Assembly (NCBI RefSeq): GCF_002195995.1
Contig: NZ_NHON01000033.1
Span: forward strand, 83 to 39,945
DNA: 39,863 nucleotides
Direction of reading: 5' to 3'
Source: Inquilinus limosus
GTDB taxonomy: Bacteria > Pseudomonadota > Alphaproteobacteria > DSM-16000 > Inquilinaceae
Shown here one piece after another: positions 33,032-39,863 of the stretch (its first letter is position 1; each line of letters opens with the position of its first letter). The notes under the pieces are model-generated. The model was not told where the DNA came from and made no database searches. It saw nothing but the letters and a program-made list of their open reading frames with translations. The position numbers and the translations under genes were made by a program.

Positions 33032-34182
33032 GGTTGCGCCTCCTTCGGGTCGGGGCCGGTCCGGAACCGGCCGGGGGCAAGGGCGGCGGCGGTGACGCCC
33101 AGCCGCGCCAGATCCTCGGGCACCGGGTCGCCGCGCAGCAGCGCCGCGCCCAGCCGGGCCATGGCCGGCGCGGTCTGGAAGCCGTAGCCGCCCTGGCCGG
33201 CGCACCAGAAGAAGCCCGGCGCGTCGGGGTCGAAGCCCAGCACCGGCGTCCGGTCGGCGACGAAGCTGCGCAGCCCGGCCCAGCGATGGCTCAGGCGCCG
33301 GATCTCGAGCGTGGTCGCGCCTTCGATCCGGTCGACCGCGACGGCGACGTCGATCTCCTCCGGCTGCGCGTCGCAGGGCGGGCTCGGCGTCTCGTCGGCG
33401 GGGGAGCCCAGCAGCTTGCCGGCATCCGGCTTGATGTAGAAGGTCTCGTCCAGGTCGACCACCAGCGGCCAGCCGTCGACGTCATGGCCCGGCGCCTCGA
33501 ACAGGACGGCGGTGCGCCGCTTCGGCACCAGCCCCACGGGCGCGACCCCGGCCAGGGCGGCGATCGCATCGGCCCAGGCCCCGGCGGCGTTGACCACGAT
33601 GCCGGCCTCGACCGTCCCGGCCGTGGTCTCGACGCGCCAGCCGCCGCCCGGCAGTGGCGCCAGCGCCGTCACCTCGGCCCCGGTGCGGATCTCGCCGCCC
33701 TGCCGGCGCAGGCCGCGCAGCGACCCCTGCAGCATGCCGTTGGTGTCGATGTCCAGCGCCTCCGGCTCGAACACCGCGCCGGCCACCCGGTCCGGCCGCA
33801 GCACCGGCACCCGGGCCAGGGCGTCGGCGGCGCCGACCTCGCGCACGCTCGGCACCAGGGCCGCCAGCGCCTCCGCCTCCGCGCGGATCGCCGCCTCCTG
33901 GCCCGGCCGGCCGACATGCATGGCGCCGCGCGGGCGGGTCAGGACGAAGCCGGCGAAATCCTCCGGCGGGGCGCGCAGGAACTCGCGGCTGCCGGTCGAC
34001 AGGGCGCGCACCACGGCGTTGCCGTAGGTCTCGGAGAACAGCGCGGCGGATCGGCCGCTGGAGTGGGTGCCGGGCTGGCTCTCGCGCTCCAGCAGCAGCA
34101 CCCGGCGGCCGTCCGCGGCGGCCCGGGCCAGCGACGCGCCGGCGATGCCCCCTCCGATCACAACGATGTCGACGACGCCCAT
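33028..34182 (-). CDS. FAD-dependent D-amino-acid dehydrogenase-like oxidoreductase (DAO family)
   Basis: A 384-residue DAO-family flavoprotein. The dinucleotide-binding motif is IVVIGGGIAGASLARAA (G10, G12, G15), followed by the acidic strand end LLLERE and SSGRSAALFSE. The C-terminal FAD-contact motif GQGGYGFQTAPAMA strongly recalls D-arginine dehydrogenase (DauA) rather than DadA or sarcosine oxidase. It would oxidatively deaminate D-amino acids, or possibly other secondary amines. It is coupled to the M81 gene and divergent from the XRE-cupin regulator. A GGGAGG site precedes the ATG. Confidence 0.88.
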   Translation of the reverse strand: MGVVDIVVIGGGIAGASLARAAADGRRVLLLERESQPGTHSSGRSAALFSETYGNAVVRALSTGSREFLRAPPEDFAGFVLTRPRGAMHVGRPGQEAAIRAEAEALAALVPSVREVGAADALARVPVLRPDRVAGAVFEPEALDIDTNGMLQGSLRGLRRQGGEIRTGAEVTALAPLPGGGWRVETTAGTVEAGIVVNAAGAWADAIAALAGVAPVGLVPKRRTAVLFEAPGHDVDGWPLVVDLDETFYIKPDAGKLLGSPADETPSPPCDAQPEEIDVAVAVDRIEGATTLEIRRLSHRWAGLRSFVADRTPVLGFDPDAPGFFWCAGQGGYGFQTAPAMARLGAALLRGDPVPEDLARLGVTAAALAPGRFRTGPDPKEAQP

Positions 34183-34237
34183 CCGGCAGCCTCCCTTTGG
34201 CGGCAGACTGCGAGGCGATAGTGTTTATGTCAAATAG

Positions 34238-34256
34238 TTTATCGGATCGGAAAATT
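34238..34256. promoter_or_regulatory. proposed XRE-cupin operator, site b
   Basis: TTTATCGGATCGGAAAATT in the 141-bp divergent region between the flavoenzyme and regulator genes. It has partial dyad symmetry (TTTnnCGnnnCGnnAAA) and could control both directions, including autoregulation. Confidence 0.6.
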
Positions 34257-34323
34257 CGTGGTTCTTGCGATAACCTCACACCCGACATAGGCTGGCCGAC
34301 CTTTCACCGGTCCGGGTCCGCGC

Positions 34324-34935
34324 ATGTCCAATCAGCCCAAGCTTGGGGAATGCCTGAAGGCGCTGCGGCGCCGGCATGGCTGGACGCTGCAGGAGGTCAG
34401 CCGGCGGACCGGGGTGGCGGTCTCGACCCTGTCGAAGGTCGAGAACGACCAGATGTCGCTGACCTACGACAAGCTGCTGCAGATCAGCGAGGGTCTGGGC
34501 ATCAACCTGGCCGAGCTGCTGTCGACGCCGGCTGCCTCGGGGGCGGCGATGGCCCGGCGGTCGATCAGCCGGCCGGGGGAGGGGCTGCTGCAGGTCACGC
34601 CGAACTACGACTACCTGTATCTCTGCACCGAGCTGCAGCGGAAGCGGATGGTGCCGGATGTCGGCCGGGTGAAGACCCGCAGCATTGCGGAGTTCGGGCC
34701 GCTGGTGCGGCATTCGGGGGAGGAGTTCATCTACGTGCTCGAGGGCGCGATCGAGGTGCACACCGACCACTACGCTCCGGTACGGCTGGAAAAGGGCGGC
34801 AGCATCTACATCGACAGCACCATGGGCCATGCCTACATCTCGGTGGGCGAGGGCGACGCCATGATCCTGGCCGTGTGCTCCAGCCCCGAGCCGGACCTGG
34901 AGGGGACGCTGCTGTCCCTGTTCCCGACGACCTGA
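34324..34935 (+). CDS. XRE-family transcriptional regulator with C-terminal cupin domain
   Basis: A 203-residue regulator. Residues ~7-62 form a lambda-repressor-type helix-turn-helix (LGECLKALRRRHGWTLQEVS, then GVAVSTLSKVENDQMSLTYD). Residues ~95-195 form a cupin sensor domain (FGPLVRHSGEEFIYVLEGAI, then the second cupin motif around STMGHAYISVGEGDA). Proteins of this layout, such as PuuR, often sense a metabolite of the pathway they control. It is divergent from the flavoenzyme/M81 operon and lies in the middle of the peptide locus, which makes it the best candidate local regulator. No clear ribosome-binding site is present before ATG 34324. Confidence 0.92.
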   Translation: MSNQPKLGECLKALRRRHGWTLQEVSRRTGVAVSTLSKVENDQMSLTYDKLLQISEGLGINLAELLSTPAASGAAMARRSISRPGEGLLQVTPNYDYLYLCTELQRKRMVPDVGRVKTRSIAEFGPLVRHSGEEFIYVLEGAIEVHTDHYAPVRLEKGGSIYIDSTMGHAYISVGEGDAMILAVCSSPEPDLEGTLLSLFPTT

Positions 34936-34990
34936 AGGCGGGGTGAATTCAGTTCGGGTCGAGCTCTTCGCAACACCTCACCGCCTCGCT

Positions 34991-35794
34991 TCAGCCGAGC
35001 AGGAACATCAGGAACTTCGACATGTCGACCGCATCCTCCGCCTCGTAGCGGATGGTGTAGGTGTCGACCTGGGTGATGAAGCGCAGATAGGCCAGGTGCT
35101 CGACCTTCTGGCGGTCGCGGAAGCGGATCTCGAGCGCGAGGGGGCCCTTCAGCCGGAACGGCCTGGCCTCGCCGATGCGGGCGATCGACCGCTTCACCCC
35201 GTCCCGCACCGCCTTATGGGCCGCCGCCGGCGTCAGGGTGCGGGCCGAGCGCGTGCCGTGCGCCCATTTCACCGTCGTCGTCTCGATGTCGCCGAGGATG
35301 TCGCGGATCTCGGCGGTCGCCACGTCGTCGCCCGAAGCGTAGATCACCGGCACGCTGTAATGGCCGGCGATGGCGGCGTTCAGCCCGGCCTCGTTCAGCA
35401 CCTGGCCGTTGACCCGAACCTCCTGAAAGCCGCCGGTCAACGTGTGCGCCAGCACGCCGGAGGGGTTGCTGCCGCCCGCATGGTAGCCGATCAGCAGCGC
35501 GCCGGCGAACGCCCCGACCTCGATCCCCTGCATCATGGTCAGGGGCCGCGGCCAGCTGCGCACCAGCTGCACGCTCTCCGGCAGCCTGTCGATCTTCAGG
35601 CTCTCGCCATTGCCGTGGGAATCGCTGATCACGATCTCGGTCGCCCCGGCCTCCTGCGCCGCTTCGCAGGCGGCGACCACCGTGTCGGTCATCCAGTCGC
35701 GGGCCCGGTCGTACTCGAAGCCCTCGGGGCTCGTATGGTCGCGGGTGACGACGCCGACGATGCCTTCGATGTCGGCGGAGATGTAGAGGCGCAT
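34991..35794 (-). CDS. M55 family D-aminopeptidase (DppA-peptidase type)
   Basis: A 267-residue zinc peptidase of family M55, whose characterised member, Bacillus subtilis DppA, removes N-terminal D-Ala and other D-residues. The metal and active-site residues known there align: D8 and E10 in ISADIEGIVGV, H60 in ISDSHGNG, H105 in LIGYHAGG and E135 in VLNEAGLNA. The ATG at 35794 follows GGGAGG. It is transcribed divergently from the DppD-like ATPase gene and convergently to the regulator gene. In B. subtilis the M55 gene is also linked to a dipeptide ABC transporter. Confidence 0.95.
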   Translation of the reverse strand: MRLYISADIEGIVGVVTRDHTSPEGFEYDRARDWMTDTVVAACEAAQEAGATEIVISDSHGNGESLKIDRLPESVQLVRSWPRPLTMMQGIEVGAFAGALLIGYHAGGSNPSGVLAHTLTGGFQEVRVNGQVLNEAGLNAAIAGHYSVPVIYASGDDVATAEIRDILGDIETTTVKWAHGTRSARTLTPAAAHKAVRDGVKRSIARIGEARPFRLKGPLALEIRFRDRQKVEHLAYLRFITQVDTYTIRYEAEDAVDMSKFLMFLLG

Positions 35795-35857
35795 GGCTTT
35801 TCCTCCCGGCGGGTTCATTGGTGCTTGTGAGGGCGACCATTGTTGCATACGGTATTT

Positions 35858-35876
35858 TTTAGCGTATAGGAAATTT
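35858..35876. promoter_or_regulatory. proposed XRE-cupin operator, site c
   Basis: TTTAGCGTATAGGAAATTT in the divergent region between the M55 and DppD-like genes. It overlaps a possible -10 (TATAGG) of the ATPase gene, preceded 16 bp upstream by a weak TTGCAT, so binding would block transcription. Confidence 0.6.
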
Positions 35877-35902
35877 CTTCTTGTCCCAGCATCGGAGCCG
35901 CC

Positions 35903-36823
35903 ATGCAGGACGATCGCGTGCTCGAGGTCGAGACTCTCCAGGTATCGTTCTCCCTGGGCGGGGGCGAGACCCTGCGGGCGGTGAAGGGCGTCTCGTTCCA
36001 TATCGGGCGGGGCGAGACGCTGGCGCTGGTCGGGGAATCGGGCAGCGGCAAGTCGGTCACCGCGATGACCATCATGCGGCTGGCCGAATATGACGGCGCG
36101 AAGCTGACCGGCGGCTCGGTGCGCATGCGCCTGCGCGGCGGCGAGGTGGTGGACCTGGCCCGGCTGCCGCAGAAGCGGATGCGGAGCGTCCGCGGATCCG
36201 ACATCTCGATGGTGTTCCAGGACCCGATGGCCAGCCTGAACCCCGTGTTCAGCATCGGCTTCCAGATCAGCGAGGCGATCATGCGCCACCAGGGCAAGAG
36301 CGCGGCGGAGGCGCGCGCCATCGCGCTCAACGCGCTGAAGCTGGTGCGGGTGCCGGAGGCGGAGAAGCGGCTGGACCAGTATCCGCACCACCTGTCGGGC
36401 GGCATGCGCCAGCGGGTGATGATCGCCATGGCGCTGTGCTGCCGCCCGTCGCTGATGATCCTGGACGAGCCGACCACGGCGCTGGACGTCACCATCCAGG
36501 CCCAGATCCTGGACCTGGTGCGGGCGCTGCAGCGCGAGATCGGGATGTCGGTGCTGTTCATCACCCATGACATGGGCGTGGTGGCCGAGATGGCGGACCG
36601 CATCTGCGTCATGCTGAAGGGGGAGATCGTGGAGACCGGAACCGTCTACGAGGTGTTCGAGACGCCGCGCCACGCCTATACCCGAGCCCTGCTGGCCGCG
36701 GTGCCGCGCCTGGGCAGCATGGACGGCAAGGACGAGCCGGAGCGGTTCCCGCTGGTCGAGGCGGTCGACGCCTCCGGCCCGGCCGAGAGGCAGGACGCCG
36801 CGCGTGTCGAGGTGCCGGCATGA
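35903..36823 (+). CDS. ABC transporter ATP-binding protein, DppD type
   Basis: A 306-residue ATPase of the peptide/opine/nickel importer family. Walker A is GESGSGKS (residues 44-51), the Q-loop is MVFQDPMASLNPVFSIG, the signature is LSGGMRQR and Walker B is LMILDEPTTALDV, followed by the H-loop VLFITHDMGVV. The C-terminal extension, beginning ETPRHAYTRALLAAVPRLGS, is the oligopeptide-transporter domain specific to this family. It overlaps the next ATPase gene by four bases. It would energise peptide uptake by a permease pair not encoded in this part of the window. Confidence 0.95.
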   Translation: MQDDRVLEVETLQVSFSLGGGETLRAVKGVSFHIGRGETLALVGESGSGKSVTAMTIMRLAEYDGAKLTGGSVRMRLRGGEVVDLARLPQKRMRSVRGSDISMVFQDPMASLNPVFSIGFQISEAIMRHQGKSAAEARAIALNALKLVRVPEAEKRLDQYPHHLSGGMRQRVMIAMALCCRPSLMILDEPTTALDVTIQAQILDLVRALQREIGMSVLFITHDMGVVAEMADRICVMLKGEIVETGTVYEVFETPRHAYTRALLAAVPRLGSMDGKDEPERFPLVEAVDASGPAERQDAARVEVPA

Positions 36824-37746
36824 GCCGCGCCCCGCTGCTGGCGGTCGAGAACCTGACCACCCGCTTCGACCTGCGCTCCGGCGTCTTCGGCAAGGTGACC
36901 GGCCGCGTCCACGCGGTCGAGAACGTGTCCTTCGAGATATTCCCGGGCGAGACGCTGGCCCTGGTGGGGGAGAGCGGCTGCGGCAAGTCCACCATCGGCC
37001 GCAGCATCCTGCAGCTGGACCGGCCGGTCTCCGGCTCGATCCGGTTCGAGGGGCGCGAGACGCTGGGCCAGCCGGCGCGCGCGATCCAGGCCCTGCGCCG
37101 CCAGGTGCAGATGGTGTTCCAGGACCCTTTCAGCTCGCTGAACCCGCGCATGACCGTGGGGCAGGCGATCGCCGACCCGATGCTGGTGCATGGCGGCCTG
37201 TCGCGCGCCGAGGTCCAGGCCCGCGTCGCCGAGCTGCTGCAGCGGGTAGGGCTGTCGCCCGAGCATGCGCGGCGGCACCCGCACGCCTTCTCCGGCGGCC
37301 AGCGCCAGCGCATCTGCATCGCCCGGGCGCTCAGCACCCGGCCCAGGCTGGTGATCGCCGACGAGGCGGTGGCGTCGCTCGACGTCACCATCCAGGCGCA
37401 GGTCATCAACCTGCTGATGGACCTGCAGGCGGAGACCGGGATCTCCGTCCTGTTCATCTCGCACGACATGGCGGTGGTCGAGCGGATGGCCCATCGCGTG
37501 GCGGTGATGTATCTCGGCCAGATCGTCGAGATCGGCAGCCGGCGCGAGGTGTTCGGCAAGCCGCGCCACAGCTACACCCGCAAGCTCCTGTCCTCCGTCC
37601 CCGTCGCCGATCCGCGGCAGCGGCCGGAGAACCGCCTGCTACTGGCCGACGAGATCCCGAGCGCCGTGCGCGCCCCTGATTACGAGCCGGTGCTCTTGCC
37701 GATGCTGCAGGTGTCCGACCGGCATTTCGTCCGCGCGGAGGCCTGA
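36820..37746 (+). CDS. ABC transporter ATP-binding protein, DppF type
   Basis: A 308-residue second ATPase of the same importer. Walker A is GESGCGKST, the Q-loop is MVFQDPFSSLNPRMTVG, the signature is FSGGQRQR and Walker B is LVIADEAVASLDV. The Walker-B-adjacent residue is alanine (DEA) instead of the usual proline (DEP), a common DppF-type variation. DppD and DppF act as a heterodimer. The ATG overlaps the DppD stop (ATGA). A 174-bp gap holding a regulatory motif separates it from the binding-protein gene. Confidence 0.95.
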   Translation: MSRAPLLAVENLTTRFDLRSGVFGKVTGRVHAVENVSFEIFPGETLALVGESGCGKSTIGRSILQLDRPVSGSIRFEGRETLGQPARAIQALRRQVQMVFQDPFSSLNPRMTVGQAIADPMLVHGGLSRAEVQARVAELLQRVGLSPEHARRHPHAFSGGQRQRICIARALSTRPRLVIADEAVASLDVTIQAQVINLLMDLQAETGISVLFISHDMAVVERMAHRVAVMYLGQIVEIGSRREVFGKPRHSYTRKLLSSVPVADPRQRPENRLLLADEIPSAVRAPDYEPVLLPMLQVSDRHFVRAEA

Positions 37747-37771
37747 GAGGCGCCGCCCATGACCTGGGGTT

Positions 37772-37789
37772 ATATTCCGATGCGCTAAA
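37772..37789. promoter_or_regulatory. proposed XRE-cupin operator, site d
   Basis: The minus strand reads TTTAGCGCATCGGAATAT, matching site c at 14 of 18 positions. A second, looser version with two extra central bases follows on the plus strand at 37791-37812 (TTTTTTCGAAAGCGGGAAAT...). Both lie upstream of the 642-residue binding protein. Confidence 0.55.
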
Positions 37790-37920
37790 GTTTTTTCGAA
37801 AGCGGGAAATTTGGGCGTATTCGGTATGGCCTTCTCGCCGTGCCTCGGTCACACTTCCCGCAGATCGCCGTTCCAGGCGACCCCATAAGGGCGAAACGCC
37901 CGGCAGCAGGAGGCTTCTCG

Positions 37921-39849
37921 ATGAAAAACTGGATCGGACCCGGCCTCGGCATCGCCTTGCTGGCCCTGTCCGGCGCGGCGCAGGCCGAGCTGAAGAACCC
38001 GAACACCCTGGTCTATCTGTGGACCAGCGACATCCGGACGCTGGATCCGGCCTATATGGCCGACACGCCCAACACCTATGTCTCGATCAACACCTATATG
38101 CGGCTGCTGAACTACAAGGGCAGCGAGATCTCGGAGTTCGTGCCGGCCCTGTCGACCGAGGTGCCGTCGCTGGAGAACGGGCTGATCAAGCCGGGCGAGA
38201 ACGGGTCGATCAGCTACACCTTCCCGATCCGCAAGGGCGTCCACACCCACCGGGTCGGGGTGAAGGGCGCGGATGGCGCGATCACCTGGAAGCTGTATGA
38301 CGAGCTGACCGACCAGGAGAAGGCGGCGATCGTCCCCGGCTATGGCGAGCTGACGGCCGAGGACGTCAAGTATTCGCTGATGCGCGCGATCCTGCAGGGC
38401 GACAGCTGGATGGCCAATGCGGTGACCGAGATGATCACCGCCGGCAAGTATCCGAACATCGAGGCCTGGGCCATGGACCTGGCCGGGGTGAAGACCTTCG
38501 CCGAGGTCGATGCCGCCGGCCTGGCCAAGGTGCATGACGCGCTGTCGCAGAAGATCAAAGTCGACGGCGACCGGGTGACGATCGTGCTGGACGCGCCGTT
38601 CCCGGCCACGCTGGGCATCATGGCGCTGCCCTTCGCCACCTCGATCATCGACCAGGAATGGGCCCGCGACCAGGGCGACTGGGACGGCGCCGCCGGCACA
38701 TGGAAGGCGTTCCACAAGCCCGAGCTGGGCGAGGACAAGCTGTTCGAGGTCGAGAACGGCAGCGGCCCCTTCATGGTCGAGGCCTGGGACCGGTCCGAGA
38801 AGAAGATCACCATGAAGCGGTTCAACGGCTACTGGCAGGGCCCGGCCCAGCTGGAGCGCGTGGTGCTGCGCTCGGTGCCGGAATGGACCACGCGCCTCTT
38901 GCAGCTCGAGGCCGGCGACGCTGATGTGGTGACCACGCCGGTGGAGTTCCTGGACGAGGTGGCGGCGAAGCCCGGCATCAAGGTGACCGAGGGCCTGCCC
39001 CAGGTGTTCGGCCGCTCGATCTTCTACATTTGGCCGGTCACCGCCGTGGACAACCCGGCGATCGGCAGCGGCAAGCTGGACGGCAAGGGCATCCCGCCCG
39101 ACTTCTTCAGCGACATCGACGTGCGCAAGGGATTCAACTACGCCCAGGACTACCAGCTGCTGTTGGACGACGTCCTGCTGGGCAAGACCGTGCAGCTGCG
39201 CGGGCCCACCGTGCGCGGCATCATGGGCTACCGGCCCGACAGCCCGGTCTATTCCTTCGATCCCGAAAAGGCGGCGGAGCACTTCAAGAAGGCCTGGGGC
39301 GGCCAGGTCTGGGAGAACGGCTTCGAGCTGACCGCCTATATGAGCGAGGGCAACACCGCCTATCATTCGGCGCTGTCGGTGCTGCAGCAGAACCTGGCCC
39401 GGATCAATCCGAAGTTCCGGCTGAAGATCCAGCAGCTGCAGGCCGCCACCTTCGCCGACAAGGTCTATGGCGGCGCCGACCCCAGCGCGCCGATGGCGAT
39501 CATGGGCTGGGGGCCCGACTATTCCGATCCGGGCGGGCCGCTGGGCGCCGCGACCTACTACCTGTCCAGCACCGGCCTGGTCGGCGGCATGGTCGGCGAG
39601 GGCTATCGCCAGCTGATGCGCGACAAGTTCGACCCGCTGCTGAAGCAGGCCTGGACCACGGTCGACCCGACGGAGCGGGAGAAGATCTACGCCAAGCTGC
39701 AGGACATGAGCCACGAATACGCCACCACCCAGTTCCTGTGGGAGGAGTACGGCTTCATCGTCACCCGCGACTGGGTCGACGGCTATGTCCACAACATGAT
39801 CGAGTACGGTGCCTGGGACTTCTATCCCATCTCGAAGAAAGAGAAATAG
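37921..39849 (+). CDS. ABC transporter substrate-binding protein, long peptide (family 5) type
   Basis: A 642-residue SBP_bac_5 protein, about 100 residues longer than DppA. Residues 1-22 form a signal peptide (AQA-E cleavage). Mature landmarks include LWTSDIRTLDPAYMADTPN, YGELTAEDVKYSLMRAIL, NGSGPFMVEAWD and DVRKGFNYAQDYQLLLDD. A perfect AGGAGG precedes the ATG at 37921. It follows the DppD/DppF-type ATPases, so it is probably their cognate binding protein, with the permease genes expected beyond the window end. Its relation to the shorter binding protein at 29853 is distant, suggesting different ligands. Confidence 0.93.
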   Translation: MKNWIGPGLGIALLALSGAAQAELKNPNTLVYLWTSDIRTLDPAYMADTPNTYVSINTYMRLLNYKGSEISEFVPALSTEVPSLENGLIKPGENGSISYTFPIRKGVHTHRVGVKGADGAITWKLYDELTDQEKAAIVPGYGELTAEDVKYSLMRAILQGDSWMANAVTEMITAGKYPNIEAWAMDLAGVKTFAEVDAAGLAKVHDALSQKIKVDGDRVTIVLDAPFPATLGIMALPFATSIIDQEWARDQGDWDGAAGTWKAFHKPELGEDKLFEVENGSGPFMVEAWDRSEKKITMKRFNGYWQGPAQLERVVLRSVPEWTTRLLQLEAGDADVVTTPVEFLDEVAAKPGIKVTEGLPQVFGRSIFYIWPVTAVDNPAIGSGKLDGKGIPPDFFSDIDVRKGFNYAQDYQLLLDDVLLGKTVQLRGPTVRGIMGYRPDSPVYSFDPEKAAEHFKKAWGGQVWENGFELTAYMSEGNTAYHSALSVLQQNLARINPKFRLKIQQLQAATFADKVYGGADPSAPMAIMGWGPDYSDPGGPLGAATYYLSSTGLVGGMVGEGYRQLMRDKFDPLLKQAWTTVDPTEREKIYAKLQDMSHEYATTQFLWEEYGFIVTRDWVDGYVHNMIEYGAWDFYPISKKEK

Positions 39850-39863
39850 GCCGGCCGCCGGGG

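Overview
The window reads as chromosomal DNA of a high-GC alphaproteobacterium. Coding regions are roughly 70% GC, genes overlap tightly through ATGA or TGATG junctions, GTG starts are frequent, and the gene families are typical of soil or rhizosphere Rhodospirillales-type heterotrophs. That placement is inferred from composition and gene content only. I see no rRNA, tRNA, CRISPR array, transposase or replication origin.

Region 1 (1-6.4 kb) is one minus-strand operon. It runs amiC-like amide sensor, ANTAR antiterminator (amiR-like), two peptide-type ABC permeases, a family 5 binding protein, and an acetamidase/formamidase. A good sigma70-type promoter lies upstream, followed by a ~125-nt leader with two mutually exclusive hairpins, each ending in a U-run. 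This is the layout expected for AmiR-type transcription antitermination. The operon has no ATPase gene.

Region 2 (6.4-24 kb) is a mosaic of unrelated metabolic and hypothetical genes: a GHNGGPPL-motif small protein, a Pycsar-effector-like membrane protein, a secreted ClpP-fold protein, a GST, an MFS permease divergent from a serine hydrolase, a DUF1932-type dehydrogenase, a periplasmic amidohydrolase, a FUSC membrane protein, an aldo/keto reductase, an acyl-CoA ligase and a VOC protein. Two AT-richer genes (11.7-12.2 kb and 16.3-16.7 kb) look recently acquired. Gene-poor gaps hold palindromic repeats of one family (6405-6492, 15288-15325, 15496-15583, 19064-19151), a separate 68-bp palindrome (15174-15241) and a nested multi-hairpin terminator unit (20233-20351).

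Region 3 (23.7-28.7 kb) carries a GT4 glycosyltransferase translationally coupled to a glycogen-debranching-type glucosidase, then a phosphotransferase-fold protein and a SAM methyltransferase.

Region 4 (28.7-39.9 kb) is the most coherent and interesting part: a peptide-catabolism locus. It holds two different family 5 peptide-binding proteins, a DppD/DppF ATPase pair, an M55 D-aminopeptidase, an M81 (MlrC-type) metallopeptidase, a D-arginine-dehydrogenase-like flavoenzyme, a penicillin-binding-fold serine hydrolase and an XRE-cupin regulator. Four intergenic promoter regions of this locus, and none that I noticed elsewhere in the window, carry a shared AT-rich motif close to TTTAGCGNATCGGAAAWTT. 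I propose it is the operator of the XRE-cupin regulator, tying all the units into one regulon for uptake and breakdown of peptides that contain D-amino acids.
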